Positions 8,785 through 17,440 are shown, numbered from the stretch's first letter. The stretch: 64,000 nucleotides of DNA from JAGOEY01 sp017997515 (GCA_026314275.1 CP111109.1:2170001-2234000), one strand, 5' to 3'. A program made the numbers and translations. The notes: generated by a model from the letters alone, not told the origin.

Positions 8785-8929
8785 GGCGGTGTGTTCCTTC
8801 ATCTGGGTTGTAGATAGCAACACTCAGGCCAGTTTCAAGGCAAAACCGTGTTGTGTTTCGGTTTTTATGTGCTCTGTGGCAGAAAGCCAACCCTGCGTTT
8901 TCAGGCTATGTTGTGGGTTTGCGTGCAGG

Positions 8930-10003
8930 TCAGGGTGTTTCAGTGGCGCGCAACTGCATGTCGGCAAAGTCCCCATTGGCCTGGGTTAGCCGGATACGCA
9001 CGGGCAGGTAACCCATCGACGGGGCGTACCACAGCTCCACTTTCGAATCGAATTCTTTGGCGGGTGCGCGCATCAGTTTTACGGTGCTGGTTTCTTCACC
9101 CTGGATACGCAGGGGCTCGTTGCCCACCACCACGGCTTCCCACTGCTCCGAATCGCGTGGCCCCACGGTCTGGCGCGCAATGGTGGTGCCCGCCGGGTAA
9201 GCGTCCGGGTTGCCCGCCAGCATTGCCCCCAGCTGGATAAACACACTGAGCCGGTCCTGCGCACCGGGCACCAGTGCTGCGTCGGCGCTGTTGGCGCTGA
9301 AGGTGACGCGGCCTTTGTCGTAGTCAAAATGCGCCGCACGTTCGCTGCGGGTCTTGTCGGAAAACCGCAGCGGTGCCAGGCCCAGTTCGTTCAGCTTGCC
9401 GCGGCTGGTTTGCACCCGTGAGCCCACCAGAAACAGGCTGACCTCAAAACGCAGGTCATAACTGGCACCGTCCTGCAGCCACTTCAGCTCGGAGCGGGCG
9501 GTGTAGTCCATCTTCTTGACCTGGCCGCTCACGTCGTACAGCAGCCGTACGGAGCCGGGCAGGGTGATCGGCGCAGCGGGGGCGGGTGGTGGTGCCTCCG
9601 GTGGGGGCGGTGGTGGTGGTTCCGGCGGAGGCGGTGCGGCGGGCTCCAGTGGGGCAGGTTCCGGTGTGTTGTCTGGGGCTGGCTCTGCTTGGGAACCTTC
9701 GGGGTTGGCAGGCAGTGCACTGGCAGCCGCCTCGTCGGCTGGGGGGGTTGCCGGGCGGGGCTTTGGAGGCCGGGGTTTCGGCGGTTTGGGCCGCACTGTT
9801 GGCGCAGGTGGTGGGGTTGCAACAACCGACGGTACAGGCGGTGGCACCACAGGGTTCAGCGTGACCGTACGGGTGGTGAAGGTCATGGGCTCCGGAGTGT
9901 CTGCCCGCAGCCCGGCCGCAGGCAGCATCTGCATCAACGCCAGGTGCACACCCACCACCAGCACCACCAGACCTGCCAACACCCGCAGCGGCATACCTCG
10001 CAT
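8930..10003 (-). CDS. DUF3108 protein with proline-rich linker
   Basis: A 357-residue envelope protein. A single hydrophobic anchor sits near residues 4-26. It is followed by a very long Pro/Ala/Glu-rich linker to about residue 145, containing KPPKPRPPKPRP and a PPPPEPPPPPPPEAPPP tract, then a C-terminal DUF3108 domain (SVRLLYDVSGQVKKMDYTAR through WYAPSMGYLPVRIRLTQ). The N-terminal half resembles TonB architecture, but the C-terminal TonB domain is absent. I chose ATG 10003, which starts at the membrane anchor; the frame extends to a TTG at 10048 lying inside repeat E1. DUF3108 proteins are probably periplasmic, function unknown. Confidence 0.8.
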   Translation of the reverse strand: MRGMPLRVLAGLVVLVVGVHLALMQMLPAAGLRADTPEPMTFTTRTVTLNPVVPPPVPSVVATPPPAPTVRPKPPKPRPPKPRPATPPADEAAASALPANPEGSQAEPAPDNTPEPAPLEPAAPPPPEPPPPPPPEAPPPAPAAPITLPGSVRLLYDVSGQVKKMDYTARSELKWLQDGASYDLRFEVSLFLVGSRVQTSRGKLNELGLAPLRFSDKTRSERAAHFDYDKGRVTFSANSADAALVPGAQDRLSVFIQLGAMLAGNPDAYPAGTTIARQTVGPRDSEQWEAVVVGNEPLRIQGEETSTVKLMRAPAKEFDSKVELWYAPSMGYLPVRIRLTQANGDFADMQLRATETP

Positions 10004-10036
10004 GGTCAGCACGTTGCGTCCAGAGTGGCACATGCT

Positions 10037-10138
10037 CCCTTCAAGCAAACACCGCGGAACTGGCTCTGCCAGGCCGCTGGTGATGCCCCCTGCAAGGGGG
10101 TAGGAGCAGCGACACGAAGTGCGCGAAGCCTGGGGGTG
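10037..10138 (-). repeat. Dispersed ~95-bp repeat E, copy 1
   Basis: The minus strand contains a CCCCCTTGCAGGGGG hairpin, then CCAGCGGCCTGGC, then GCCAGTTCCGCGGT and CTTGAAGG. The same order recurs at 59067-59158. It fills the gap between the IclR gene stop and the DUF3108 start, both on the minus strand, and may act as a structured intercistronic spacer. Confidence 0.8.
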
Positions 10139-10139
10139 T

Positions 10140-10970
10140 TCAATGCGCCCTCCAGCCGAGATCCTGTGACAGCTGCAGCGCGGCGGACCTTAAAGGGCGC
10201 TCCACCGCGCCACCCCATTCCGGGTCAAAGGTGGCGATGGAGCCTAGCGTGACGATGCCCAGCGCCATGTGCCCATCCGCATCAAACACCGGCGCACAAA
10301 AGCCCACGATGCCGGGCAGCAGTGTGTCCACCACCCGCGCCACACCACGCGTTCGCACCTCGGCCAGCAGGGTGTTCACCTCGGCCTGGGTGCGGGGCAG
10401 GTCGGTGCGCTGCAGCTTCTGGGCGCGGGCCAGTTCTTCGCGCACCAGCGGGGCAATGGCTTCCGGTGCCACATGGGCGGCAAAACAGCGCCCGGTGGCC
10501 GACGCCAGCAGCGGCATCACGTCGCCCAGCCGCAGGTTGGCGGTGACGGCCTGGGGGGATTCTTCCCAGTGCACGATGGTGGGGCCGTGGTTGCCCCACA
10601 CGGCCAGCGCCAGCGTGTGGCCGATCTGCTCCATCAGCGGGGGCATACGTTCACGCGCCAGCCGCACCGCGTCCAGCCGCGACAGGGCGGCCAGGCCCAG
10701 CTTCAGCGCGGTAGGGCCCAGGTCGTAGCGGGTGGTGCGGCTGTCCTGCACCACCAGGCCCAGGCGCTGGAAACTCACGAGGTAACGGTGCGCCTTGGCC
10801 GCACTCATGCTGGCGCGGGCGGCCAGGTCGCGCAGCATCAGCGGGCCGGGGGTTTGGGTCAGCACGTCCAGCAGCGCAAACCCGACCTCCAGCGACTGGA
10901 TGCCCGCGCGGGCCTTGTCCGTCTCGGTTTCGCTGTCGCTTGTTTCGGTTTCTGCCACGGTTTCACGCAT
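10140..10970 (-). CDS. IclR-family transcriptional regulator
   Basis: A 276-residue IclR regulator. The N-terminal winged helix (GIQSLEVGFALLDVLTQTPG, LRDLAARASMSAAKAHRYL) is followed by the C-terminal effector domain with PLLASATGRCFAAH and a late GFCAPVFDADG...GIVTLGS core. ATG 10970 is preferred; a GTG two codons upstream is in frame. It faces the fumarylacetoacetate-hydrolase gene across an 84-bp gap holding a clear inverted repeat, so it probably controls that operon and itself. Its ligand is likely an aromatic or carboxylic acid degradation intermediate, by inference. Confidence 0.9.
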   Translation of the reverse strand: MRETVAETETSDSETETDKARAGIQSLEVGFALLDVLTQTPGPLMLRDLAARASMSAAKAHRYLVSFQRLGLVVQDSRTTRYDLGPTALKLGLAALSRLDAVRLARERMPPLMEQIGHTLALAVWGNHGPTIVHWEESPQAVTANLRLGDVMPLLASATGRCFAAHVAPEAIAPLVREELARAQKLQRTDLPRTQAEVNTLLAEVRTRGVARVVDTLLPGIVGFCAPVFDADGHMALGIVTLGSIATFDPEWGGAVERPLRSAALQLSQDLGWRAH

Positions 10971-10990
10971 CTGCACTAGAATCCATTTTT

Positions 10991-11018
10991 CGTTTAGTGC
11001 AATCAGTTTAACTAAACG
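10991..11018. promoter_or_regulatory. Inverted-repeat operator between IclR gene and FAH operon
   Basis: CGTTTAGT at 10991-10998 and ACTAAACG at 11011-11018 form a perfect 8-bp inverted repeat with a 12-bp spacer, inside an AT-rich gap between divergent genes. Position and symmetry fit an IclR-type operator; binding is inferred. Confidence 0.7.
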
Positions 11019-11054
11019 TAATTGTTAACTTGCCCCGATGGAGACAATAGCCCC

Positions 11055-12068
11055 ATGAAACTCGCCACATACAAAGACGGTTCCCGCGACGGCCAGCTCG
11101 TGGTTGTGTCACGCGACCTGGGTTCTGCCCATTATGCGACCGGCATTGCCACGCGCCTGCAGCAGGTGCTGGACGACTGGGGCTTCCTCTCGCCGCAGCT
11201 GCAAGACCTGTACGACAGCCTGAACCGCGGCAACGCCCGCCACGCTTTCCCGTTCGATCCGGCGCAATGTATGGCCCCGCTGCCGCGCGCCTACCAGTGG
11301 GCCGATGGCTCGGCCTACATCAACCATGTGGAGTTGGTGCGCAAGGCGCGTAACGCCGAAGTGCCCGAGAGTTTCTACACCGACCCGCTGATGTACCAGG
11401 GCGGCAGCGACGACTTCATTGGCCCGCGTGACCCGGTGGTGGTGCCCAGCGAGTCCTTCGGCATCGACTTCGAGGCCGAGATTGCCGTCATCACCGCCGA
11501 TGTGCGGATGGGGGCCACGCCCGAGCAGGCGCTCGACGGCATCCGCCTGGTCATGCTGGCCAACGACGTCAGCCTGCGCAACCTGATCCCGGCCGAGCTG
11601 GCCAAAGGCTTCGGCTTCTTCCAGAGCAAACCCGCCACCGCGTTCAGCCCCGTGGCCGTCACGCCCGACGAGCTGGGTGACGCCTGGGCCGGTGGCCGCC
11701 TGCATCTCACGCTGCAAAGCATCTGGAACGGCCGCAAGGTTGGCATGTGTGACGCGGGGGAAGAGATGACCTTCCACTTCGGCCAGCTCATCGCCCACCT
11801 TGCCAAAACCCGCAACGTGCGTGCGGGCAGCATCATCGGCAGCGGCACCGTCAGCAACAAGGGTGTCGAGAAAAAAGGCGGCGGCATGGACTGGCCCAAG
11901 GGCTACAGCTGCATCGCCGAAAAACGCTGCATCGAAACCATCCAGGACGGCCAGCCCAGCACCGAATTCATGAAGTTCGGCGACACCATCAAGATCGAGA
12001 TGAAGGGCAAGGACGGCCACAGCATCTTTGGTGCGATTGACCAGGAGATTGCGCCGCTGGTGGGCTAA
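11055..12068 (+). CDS. Fumarylacetoacetate hydrolase family protein
   Basis: A 337-residue FAH-superfamily enzyme (C-C bond hydrolase or isomerase for acylpyruvates). The metal-binding acidic triad is seen in GIDFEAEIAVITAD, with LVMLANDVSLRNL, FFQSKPATAFSPVAV and the GSIIGSGTVSNKG loop. The N-terminal SH3-like domain typical of true FAH lengths is present (MKLATYKDGSRDGQ). ATG 11055 is chosen; the open frame upstream runs through the operator. It may act in tyrosine/homogentisate catabolism, though a related acylpyruvase is possible. Next gene downstream is a Bug-type solute receptor, which suggests an uptake-and-degradation unit under the IclR regulator. Confidence 0.88.
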   Translation: MKLATYKDGSRDGQLVVVSRDLGSAHYATGIATRLQQVLDDWGFLSPQLQDLYDSLNRGNARHAFPFDPAQCMAPLPRAYQWADGSAYINHVELVRKARNAEVPESFYTDPLMYQGGSDDFIGPRDPVVVPSESFGIDFEAEIAVITADVRMGATPEQALDGIRLVMLANDVSLRNLIPAELAKGFGFFQSKPATAFSPVAVTPDELGDAWAGGRLHLTLQSIWNGRKVGMCDAGEEMTFHFGQLIAHLAKTRNVRAGSIIGSGTVSNKGVEKKGGGMDWPKGYSCIAEKRCIETIQDGQPSTEFMKFGDTIKIEMKGKDGHSIFGAIDQEIAPLVG

Positions 12069-12083
12069 GGCACTGAATCGGAT

Positions 12084-12146
12084 TTATGCACTAAATACGG
12101 CTCTGGCGCACATCTATCATGCGCTGGTAGCTATCAAAAATATAGT
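12084..12146. repeat. Dispersed GCGC palindrome, between FAH and Bug genes
   Basis: GGCTCTGGCGCAC, a short loop, then TGCGCTGGTAGCTATCAAAAA. Same design as the copies at 15245, 28362 and 50357. It lies within a probable operon just before the ribosome binding site AAGGAG of the Bug gene. Confidence 0.65.
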
Positions 12147-12158
12147 AAGGAGACACAT

Positions 12159-13133
12159 ATGCACCGCAGAACCCTTTTGAAGACCATCGCCGCAGGCGCA
12201 GCCACATCCGCCGCCCCCTGGGCCGCCGCACAGGCCATGTCCGACCAGCCGCTGCGCTGGATCGTGCCCTACCCCGCCGGTGGTGGCACCGACGTGCTGG
12301 CGCGCACGGTGGCCGAGGCCATGCGGGTGTCGATGGGCCAGCAGATCGTGATCGACAACCGGCCCGGGGCTTCGACCAACATCGGCGCACAAATTGTTGC
12401 CACCGCCAAGCCCGACGGCACCACCTTCATGTCGGCCGACAACGCCGTGCTGGCCTTCAACGAACACCTGTTCAGCAAACTTCCGTTCAGCCCCGAAAAA
12501 GACTTCACCTATGTGGGCGGCATCAGCCGTTTCCCGCTGGCACTGGTGGTGCACCCGGGCTTCGAGGCGCAGACGCTGAAAGACTTCATTGCCTACGCCA
12601 AGGCCCACCCCGGCAAGATCAACTATGCATCGCCCGGCAACGGCTCGCCGCACCATCTGGCGATGGAAATGTTCAAGCTGCGCACGGGCACCTTCATGAC
12701 CCACATCCCCTACCGCGGCGCAGCGCCCGCCATGCAGGACGTGATGGGTGGGCAGGTGCCGTGTATGTTCCTCGACCTGGCCGCAGGCCTGCCGGTGATC
12801 CAGTCGGGCAAGGTGCGGGCACTGGCCATCGGTTCGGCCCAGCGCGCCACGCAGTTGCCCAACGTGCCCACCCTGGCTGAGGGCGGCGTGAAGAACTCGG
12901 AGGTGTTTGCGTTCCAGGGCATCCTGGCTCCGGCGGGCCTGCCGTCAGCCACCACCGGCCGCCTGAATGCCGAGCTGAACAAGGCGCTGGACAGCGAGGC
13001 CGTGAAGAAACGGATGGCCGACTTCAGCATGGAGGCTTTGCCCGGCACACCCGATCAGTTCAGGGCCTTCGCCCGCGCCGAGTCGAAGCGCTGGGGCGAG
13101 ATCATCCGCACGGTGGGAATCAAGCTGGACTGA
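12159..13133 (+). CDS. Bug-family tripartite tricarboxylate transporter substrate-binding protein
   Basis: A 324-residue periplasmic receptor of the Bug/TctC family, hugely expanded in Burkholderiales. The signal peptide starts MHRRTLLKTIAAGAA and ends near AQA (residue about 26). The mature part opens with LRWIVPYPAGGGTDVLAR, the pyrrolidone-binding loop region that contacts carboxylate ligands, and later has NYASPGNGSPHHLAMEMF and PYRGAAPAMQDVMGGQV. AAGGAG lies 8 bases before ATG. Ligands in this family are carboxylic acids; the adjacent hydrolase suggests an aromatic or dicarboxylic acid. No TctA/TctB membrane genes are nearby. Confidence 0.92.
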   Translation: MHRRTLLKTIAAGAATSAAPWAAAQAMSDQPLRWIVPYPAGGGTDVLARTVAEAMRVSMGQQIVIDNRPGASTNIGAQIVATAKPDGTTFMSADNAVLAFNEHLFSKLPFSPEKDFTYVGGISRFPLALVVHPGFEAQTLKDFIAYAKAHPGKINYASPGNGSPHHLAMEMFKLRTGTFMTHIPYRGAAPAMQDVMGGQVPCMFLDLAAGLPVIQSGKVRALAIGSAQRATQLPNVPTLAEGGVKNSEVFAFQGILAPAGLPSATTGRLNAELNKALDSEAVKKRMADFSMEALPGTPDQFRAFARAESKRWGEIIRTVGIKLD

Positions 13134-13140
13134 AAGTCCG

Positions 13141-14304
13141 TTATTTGGTCGGGGCTTGCGGCTTGCGTGGGGCCTCGTCCGGGGGTGTTTCTTCGGTCAG
13201 CGGTTTGCCCGACTCGTCAAACGTGCGCTCGCGCAGCGCGCGGCCCCGTTCGTCGTAGGTGGACTCGCTGCGCAAGATGCCGTAGGTGTCGTAGCGGCGG
13301 TGGACCCCCACCGGGGTGAGGGCGTAGCGGCTGGTGTTGGCAAACGCGCCTTCACTCGACAGGGTGCCGGTGTTGTAGAACTCGGTCATGGCCAGCACAC
13401 GTTGCGTACCGGGGCCGGTGTCCTTGTATTCGGCCTTGCGCCGCAGCTGGCCGTTCAGGTAGTAGGTCTGTTCACTCGTGGGTTCACCCGCAGCCCAGCG
13501 GCGGTCACGCACCAGCACACCGGTAGGGGCAAACTCCATTTCGCGTTCCTGCACGGGGGTGGGGCCCGACACGTTCCAGTGCACCTCGCGGCGTTTGGTG
13601 CCGTCGGCTGCAAACGTGCGCTCGATGTGCTGCAGGGCGCTGAATTCTTCCTGCTTGGCCAGCTTGCCGTTGTCGCGCAGGGTGTCAAAACCAGTGCGTT
13701 TGCCGCCCTGGAACCGTGCCCGTGCCCGCACCTTGCCGGAGGGCGTAAAAAACTCCAGCTGCGACGCCGAGCCCATGAAGCCGCAGGCCCGCAGGTCGTC
13801 GAAGGTGGGGGCCATCAGGGGTCTGTCGGCGCACTGCAGGTTGCTGAGCTGGCCAGTGGGGGTGAACTCGACCATCCCGATTTCAGCACCCGCAGTGTCG
13901 TAGACCGATGCACGCTGCAGTTGGCCCGACGGGTAAAAGCGGCGAGATACCCCCACGATGGCGCCGTTGTCGTACAGCGTGTCGCGCAGCACCTGGCCGT
14001 CGGACGAGAACTCGCGTGTGCGGCCATGGGTGTTACCCCGGCTGTTCAAGCTGCTTTCCTTGCGCAACTTGCCGTCTTCAAAGCTGCGCACCAGCCCCAC
14101 CAGTTTGCCGTTTTGCACCTCCTGCTCGCGCTGCAGCAAGCCGGTGTCGCGGTCGGTGCAGCGTACCAACCCGGTGTGGCCCTTGAGGCTGCGGGCCTGG
14201 GCCGGGTTGACCGACACACCGTTGATTTCACACTTCTGCGCGGCCTGGGCCGCAGCGCAGGCCAGCGCCGTGACACAGCAGGCCAGCACATGCCGTGGGG
14301 CCAT
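13141..14304 (-). CDS. Secreted MORN/YwqK-type repeat protein
   Basis: A 387-residue exported protein with a signal peptide (hydrophobic to about residue 22, AAQAAQ). It carries many copies of a roughly 22-residue YwqK/MORN-like repeat of the form 'x-G-x-L-x-x-x-x-x-F/Y-x-x-x-G', for example KLVGLVRSFEDGKLRKES, REFSSDGQVLRDTLYDNGA and YYLNGQLRRKAEY. These repeats usually form beta-hairpin sheets; some annotations call the family antitoxin YwqK, but no toxin is adjacent here. It lies 32 bases downstream of the VOC gene on the same strand and converges on the Bug gene. Confidence 0.75.
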   Translation of the reverse strand: MAPRHVLACCVTALACAAAQAAQKCEINGVSVNPAQARSLKGHTGLVRCTDRDTGLLQREQEVQNGKLVGLVRSFEDGKLRKESSLNSRGNTHGRTREFSSDGQVLRDTLYDNGAIVGVSRRFYPSGQLQRASVYDTAGAEIGMVEFTPTGQLSNLQCADRPLMAPTFDDLRACGFMGSASQLEFFTPSGKVRARARFQGGKRTGFDTLRDNGKLAKQEEFSALQHIERTFAADGTKRREVHWNVSGPTPVQEREMEFAPTGVLVRDRRWAAGEPTSEQTYYLNGQLRRKAEYKDTGPGTQRVLAMTEFYNTGTLSSEGAFANTSRYALTPVGVHRRYDTYGILRSESTYDERGRALRERTFDESGKPLTEETPPDEAPRKPQAPTK

Positions 14305-14336
14305 ACGCGGCACCAAGTGGGTGGGGTTGCAGCGGC

Positions 14337-14750
14337 TCACGTGGCGTAAACGGTGGCAAGGGAGCGGAAGCCTTTGACTTCCAGGGGGTTGCCAAACGGG
14401 TCGCAGAAAAACATCGTCCACTGTTCACCCGGCTGGCCTTCAAACCGCACCTGGGGCGCATAGATGAAGTCCGTGCCAGCCGCTTGCAGCCGCTGCGCCA
14501 GCGCCTGCCAGTCGGGCAGCGCCAGCACCAGCCCGAAGTGCGGCATGGGCACCAGCGTGTCACCGACATGGCCGGTGCGGGTAGTGGCAAACGGTTCACC
14601 CAGGTGCAACGACAGCTGGTGGCCGAAAAAATCAAAGTCCACCCAGGTGGCGGTGCTGCGCCCTTCGGTGCAGCCCAGCACGGAGCCATAAAACTGGCGT
14701 GCTGCGTCCAGATCGCGGACGTGGATGGCAAGGTGGAACAGGCTCTGCAT
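14337..14750 (-). CDS. VOC (glyoxalase/bleomycin resistance) superfamily protein
   Basis: A 137-residue vicinal-oxygen-chelate protein. Two beta-alpha-beta-beta-beta modules are visible: FHLAIHVRDLDAARQFYGSV at the start, with DFDFFGHQLSLHLGE, and HFGLVLALPDWQALAQRL in the second half, ending FFCDPFGNPLEVKGF. Possible metal ligands are His in the first strand, HLGE and the Glu of NPLEVK. The start may be ATG 14750 or ATG 14780; neither has a strong ribosome binding site, and 14750 places the conserved fold at the very N terminus. Substrate unknown. Confidence 0.85.
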   Translation of the reverse strand: MQSLFHLAIHVRDLDAARQFYGSVLGCTEGRSTATWVDFDFFGHQLSLHLGEPFATTRTGHVGDTLVPMPHFGLVLALPDWQALAQRLQAAGTDFIYAPQVRFEGQPGEQWTMFFCDPFGNPLEVKGFRSLATVYAT

Positions 14751-14867
14751 GGGCTTGAGCTTATCAGCCAGTTTTGGCATGGGGATTTCGGTTTGTAACC
14801 ACGGGTTTGTATGGATACACGTGTCCGTCAGGGGAGTGCAGGGCAAGGCGCAGGCCATAATCCCCCT

Positions 14868-15227
14868 ATGCAAACCCTGCGCCGCGCCCACTTTCTTGCA
14901 CGCCTTGTGCTGGTGTGGTTCGCGCTGTCGCTCGGTGTGGCGGCTGCGTCGCCACTGGTGCAACCGCGGGTGATGGAGCTGGTGTGCTCCAGCGCGGGTA
15001 TGGTGAAGATCCTGGTGCAGACCGACGACGGGATGCAAGAGGTCAGCAACCACACCCTCGACTGCCCGCTGTGCCTGGCCGCTGGTGCGCCGCCGCCTTT
15101 TGCAGTGGTGCAGAGCGCGGCCATCCCGCCCCTGGCCTATGTGCTGCGCAGCATCCCGTCGGCCCGTATTGCGGCCCTGACCGCTGGCCCGCCGCCCGCA
15201 CGCGGGCCGCCTGCGCTGCCGGTCTGA
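14868..15227 (+). CDS. DUF2946 family protein
   Basis: A 119-residue exported small protein. Signal/anchor segment FLARLVLVWFALSLGVAAAS, then a conserved core with VCSSAGMVKILVQTDDG and the family hallmark CPLCLAAGAPPP (two Cys separated by two residues), ending in a Pro/Ala-rich tail with AYVLRSIPSARIA. DUF2946 genes are commonly linked to copper and TonB-receptor genes. Two genes downstream encode YcnI and PCuAC copper proteins, supporting a metal-related role. Confidence 0.8.
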   Translation: MQTLRRAHFLARLVLVWFALSLGVAAASPLVQPRVMELVCSSAGMVKILVQTDDGMQEVSNHTLDCPLCLAAGAPPPFAVVQSAAIPPLAYVLRSIPSARIAALTAGPPPARGPPALPV

Positions 15228-15244
15228 CTCTCCCCTGTTGTGGC

Positions 15245-15318
15245 TTTTAGCTATTGAATTAATAGCTATCTGCGCCCGTGTAATGGGCGCTAGAGGCCTA
15301 TTCCATTCAAATTTTTAG
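15245..15318. repeat. Dispersed GCGC palindrome, upstream of ycnI
   Basis: TAGCTATTGAATTAATAGCTA, then TGCGCC, a loop, GGGCGCTAGAGGCC. It fills most of the gap between the DUF2946 and YcnI genes and could form a stem-loop in a shared transcript. Confidence 0.75.
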
Positions 15319-15389
15319 CCTTGCAGCGACTCTGCAAGGTGCTCCTCCCGTGTGCCTGTGTGCCGGGCAGGTCTGTCCTATTTACCGCC

Positions 15390-15944
15390 ATGAATACTTC
15401 TTTTGCTCTCAAAACCGTAGCTGCCTGCGTCCTGTCTGTGTGCGCCAGCGTCACTTTTGCCCATATCACCCTGGCCGACCAGGCAGCGTTGGCGGGCACC
15501 ACCTACCGCGCCACCCTGCGGGTTGGCCACGGCTGTGATGGCTCACCCACCACGGCGTTGCGGGTGTCCATTCCCGACGGCTTCAAGGGTGCCCAGCCCA
15601 TGCCCAAGGCCGGCTGGGTGCTGTCCACCAAGGTCGGCCCCCTCGCCACACCGTATGACAACCACGGCAAGAAGATCACCGAAGGTGTGACCGAAATCAC
15701 CTGGACGGCCACCGCAGGCAACGCCTTGCCCGACGCGCACTACGACGAGTTTGTGCTGCGCGGCGGCCTGCCCGCCACCGCCGGGCCGATGTGGTTCAAG
15801 GTGCTGCAGACCTGCGAAAAAGGCAGCACCGACTGGGCCGAAGTGCCCACCAGCGGTGCATCGGCCAAAGGCCTGAAGCTGCCCGCCGCACTGCTCGACA
15901 TCATCCCGTCCGGCCCCGCAGGCCATGCCGGTCACGCACACTGA
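15390..15944 (+). CDS. YcnI-family copper-binding protein (DUF1775)
   Basis: A 184-residue periplasmic protein. The signal peptide ends SVTFA before H25, so the mature protein begins with histidine, as in YcnI of Bacillus, which binds Cu(II) through its N-terminal His in a 'monohistidine brace'. Other family features are RVGHGCDGSPTTALRVSIP, the Asp/Glu-rich DAHYDEFVLRGGLP and MWFKVLQTCEKGSTDW. The C terminus is His-containing (HAGHAH). ATG 15390 begins a clean signal peptide. PCuAC follows after 26 bases, so the two probably cooperate in delivering or storing copper for cytochrome oxidase. Confidence 0.9.
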   Translation: MNTSFALKTVAACVLSVCASVTFAHITLADQAALAGTTYRATLRVGHGCDGSPTTALRVSIPDGFKGAQPMPKAGWVLSTKVGPLATPYDNHGKKITEGVTEITWTATAGNALPDAHYDEFVLRGGLPATAGPMWFKVLQTCEKGSTDWAEVPTSGASAKGLKLPAALLDIIPSGPAGHAGHAH

Positions 15945-15970
15945 ATCTTCTGAATACCTGGAGAAATACT

Positions 15971-16441
15971 ATGAAATTTGTAGCTGTTACCGCTGTACTG
16001 CTGAGCCTGAGCGGCCATTTGTATGCCCAGAACGTGGACGTGAAAGACGCCTGGGTCCGCACCAGCGTGCAGGGCCAGAAGGCCACCGGTGCCTTCATGA
16101 AGATCACCGCCAAGGAGGGCGGCACCCTGGTCGGTGTGGCCAGCCCCGTGGCCGGTGTGGCCGAGGTGCACGAGATGAAGATGGACGGCGACGTGATGCG
16201 TATGCGTGCCCTGCCCAACGGCCTGGCGCTGCCCGCAGGCAAAACCGTGGCGCTCACCCCCGGCGGTTACCACGTGATGCTGATGGACCTGAAGGCCACG
16301 CTGCCCAAGGACAGCACCATCCCGCTGACGCTGACCTTCAAGAACGCCAAGGGTGAACAAAGCCAGGTCGAGCTGAAAGTGCCGGTGGCCACCACCGCAC
16401 CCGGCGCAGCGGCAGGTGCCCCGGCGGCCCATAAACACTGA
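15971..16441 (+). CDS. PCu(A)C-type periplasmic copper chaperone
   Basis: A 156-residue exported copper(I) chaperone. The signal peptide ends around LYAQ (residue 20). The copper ligands of the family are all seen: H67 (AEVHEM), M78 (DVMRM), H101 and M103 (GGYHVMLM). A flexible Ala/Pro tail ends in HKH, adding possible metal ligands. PCuAC proteins load the CuA site of cytochrome c oxidase. ATG 15971 starts directly after a weak GGAGAAA. It is co-oriented with ycnI and DUF2946 as a small copper-handling unit. Confidence 0.93.
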   Translation: MKFVAVTAVLLSLSGHLYAQNVDVKDAWVRTSVQGQKATGAFMKITAKEGGTLVGVASPVAGVAEVHEMKMDGDVMRMRALPNGLALPAGKTVALTPGGYHVMLMDLKATLPKDSTIPLTLTFKNAKGEQSQVELKVPVATTAPGAAAGAPAAHKH

Positions 16442-16648
16442 AACTGAACGCGCCCCTGAGCGAGTTCTGCACCGCTTGTGGGAGGCACGACCGTGTGTGC
16501 GCCAACATGGCCATCGGCATGGGGCGAACTGGCTCTTGATGGAGCAAGGCTGCAATGTGTCTCTGTCAGAGCGCCGAACCATCGCTCTGGCAGGGACATT
16601 GCGGTAAGCTGCGAACGACGCTTTCCCCACCACCCATAAGGAGCCAAC

Positions 16649-17422
16649 ATGAGCGACACCAGCAACTTCGGTTTTGGCAAATTTGTGCCCGGTTTTGACT
16701 TTTTGCAAAACCTGGCCAGCAATGCCGTGAAGGGCGCGACGAACAACATTCCGCAGTTGCCCAACATGTCGCACTGGGTGGCGCCTACGCTGAATGTGGA
16801 AGACCTCGAAAAACGCATCGAGGAGCTCAAGGCCGTGCAGTTCTGGCTCGACCAGAACGCGGTGGCGCTGAAGGCCACGATCCAGGCGCTGGAGGTGCAG
16901 AAGATGACCCTGGCCACGTTGAAGGGTATGAACTTCAGCATGGGGGATGTGGCGAATGCACTCAAACTCAAGACGGCGGACACGGTGATGTCCGGCCTGC
17001 ACAAGGCCGGTGACACGGTGGCCGGGGCGGCCAGCACCATGTCGGGTGTGGTGCAACGTGCAACCGGCACGCCGCCTGCGCAAGAGGAAGAAGCTCCGGC
17101 TGCAGCTGAAAAACCCGCTGCCGCGGCAAAAGCCAAAACCACCAAGGCCGACGCCGCGCCCGGTGTGGTGGACCCGCTGCAATGGTGGGGTTCACTCACC
17201 CAGCAGTTCCAGCAGATCGCCGCTGCTGCGGTCAAAGACGCCGCCCGCCAGACCGCGGTGAGCACCACCAAAAACATGGCCACAGGCCTGGCCAAGGAAA
17301 TGGTCAAAACGGCCACCAGCATGACCAAGGCCGCCACCGGCAAAGCGACTCCGGCCAAGAAACGCGCGCCCGCCAAAAAGCCGGCTGCCAAAAAAGCCAC
17401 CGCCAAGAAAACGGCCCGCTGA
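16649..17422 (+). CDS. phaM: PhaM-family polyhydroxyalkanoate granule regulatory protein
   Basis: A 257-residue protein of the PhaM family, which in Ralstonia eutropha activates PHA synthase PhaC1 and tethers PHB granules to the nucleoid. The conserved N-terminal core includes FVPGFDFLQNL, WVAPTLNVEDLEKRIEELKAV, FWLDQNAVALKATIQALEVQ (an amphipathic helix) and PLQWWGSLTQQFQQIA near 175. The C-terminal 50 residues are histone-like (AKKRAPAKKPAAKKATAKK), fitting DNA binding. AAGGAG lies 9 bases before ATG. The adjacent FIST gene begins 18 bases downstream. Confidence 0.93.
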   Translation: MSDTSNFGFGKFVPGFDFLQNLASNAVKGATNNIPQLPNMSHWVAPTLNVEDLEKRIEELKAVQFWLDQNAVALKATIQALEVQKMTLATLKGMNFSMGDVANALKLKTADTVMSGLHKAGDTVAGAASTMSGVVQRATGTPPAQEEEAPAAAEKPAAAAKAKTTKADAAPGVVDPLQWWGSLTQQFQQIAAAAVKDAARQTAVSTTKNMATGLAKEMVKTATSMTKAATGKATPAKKRAPAKKPAAKKATAKKTAR

Positions 17423-17440
17423 CCCACTGCACCCCCCGCC

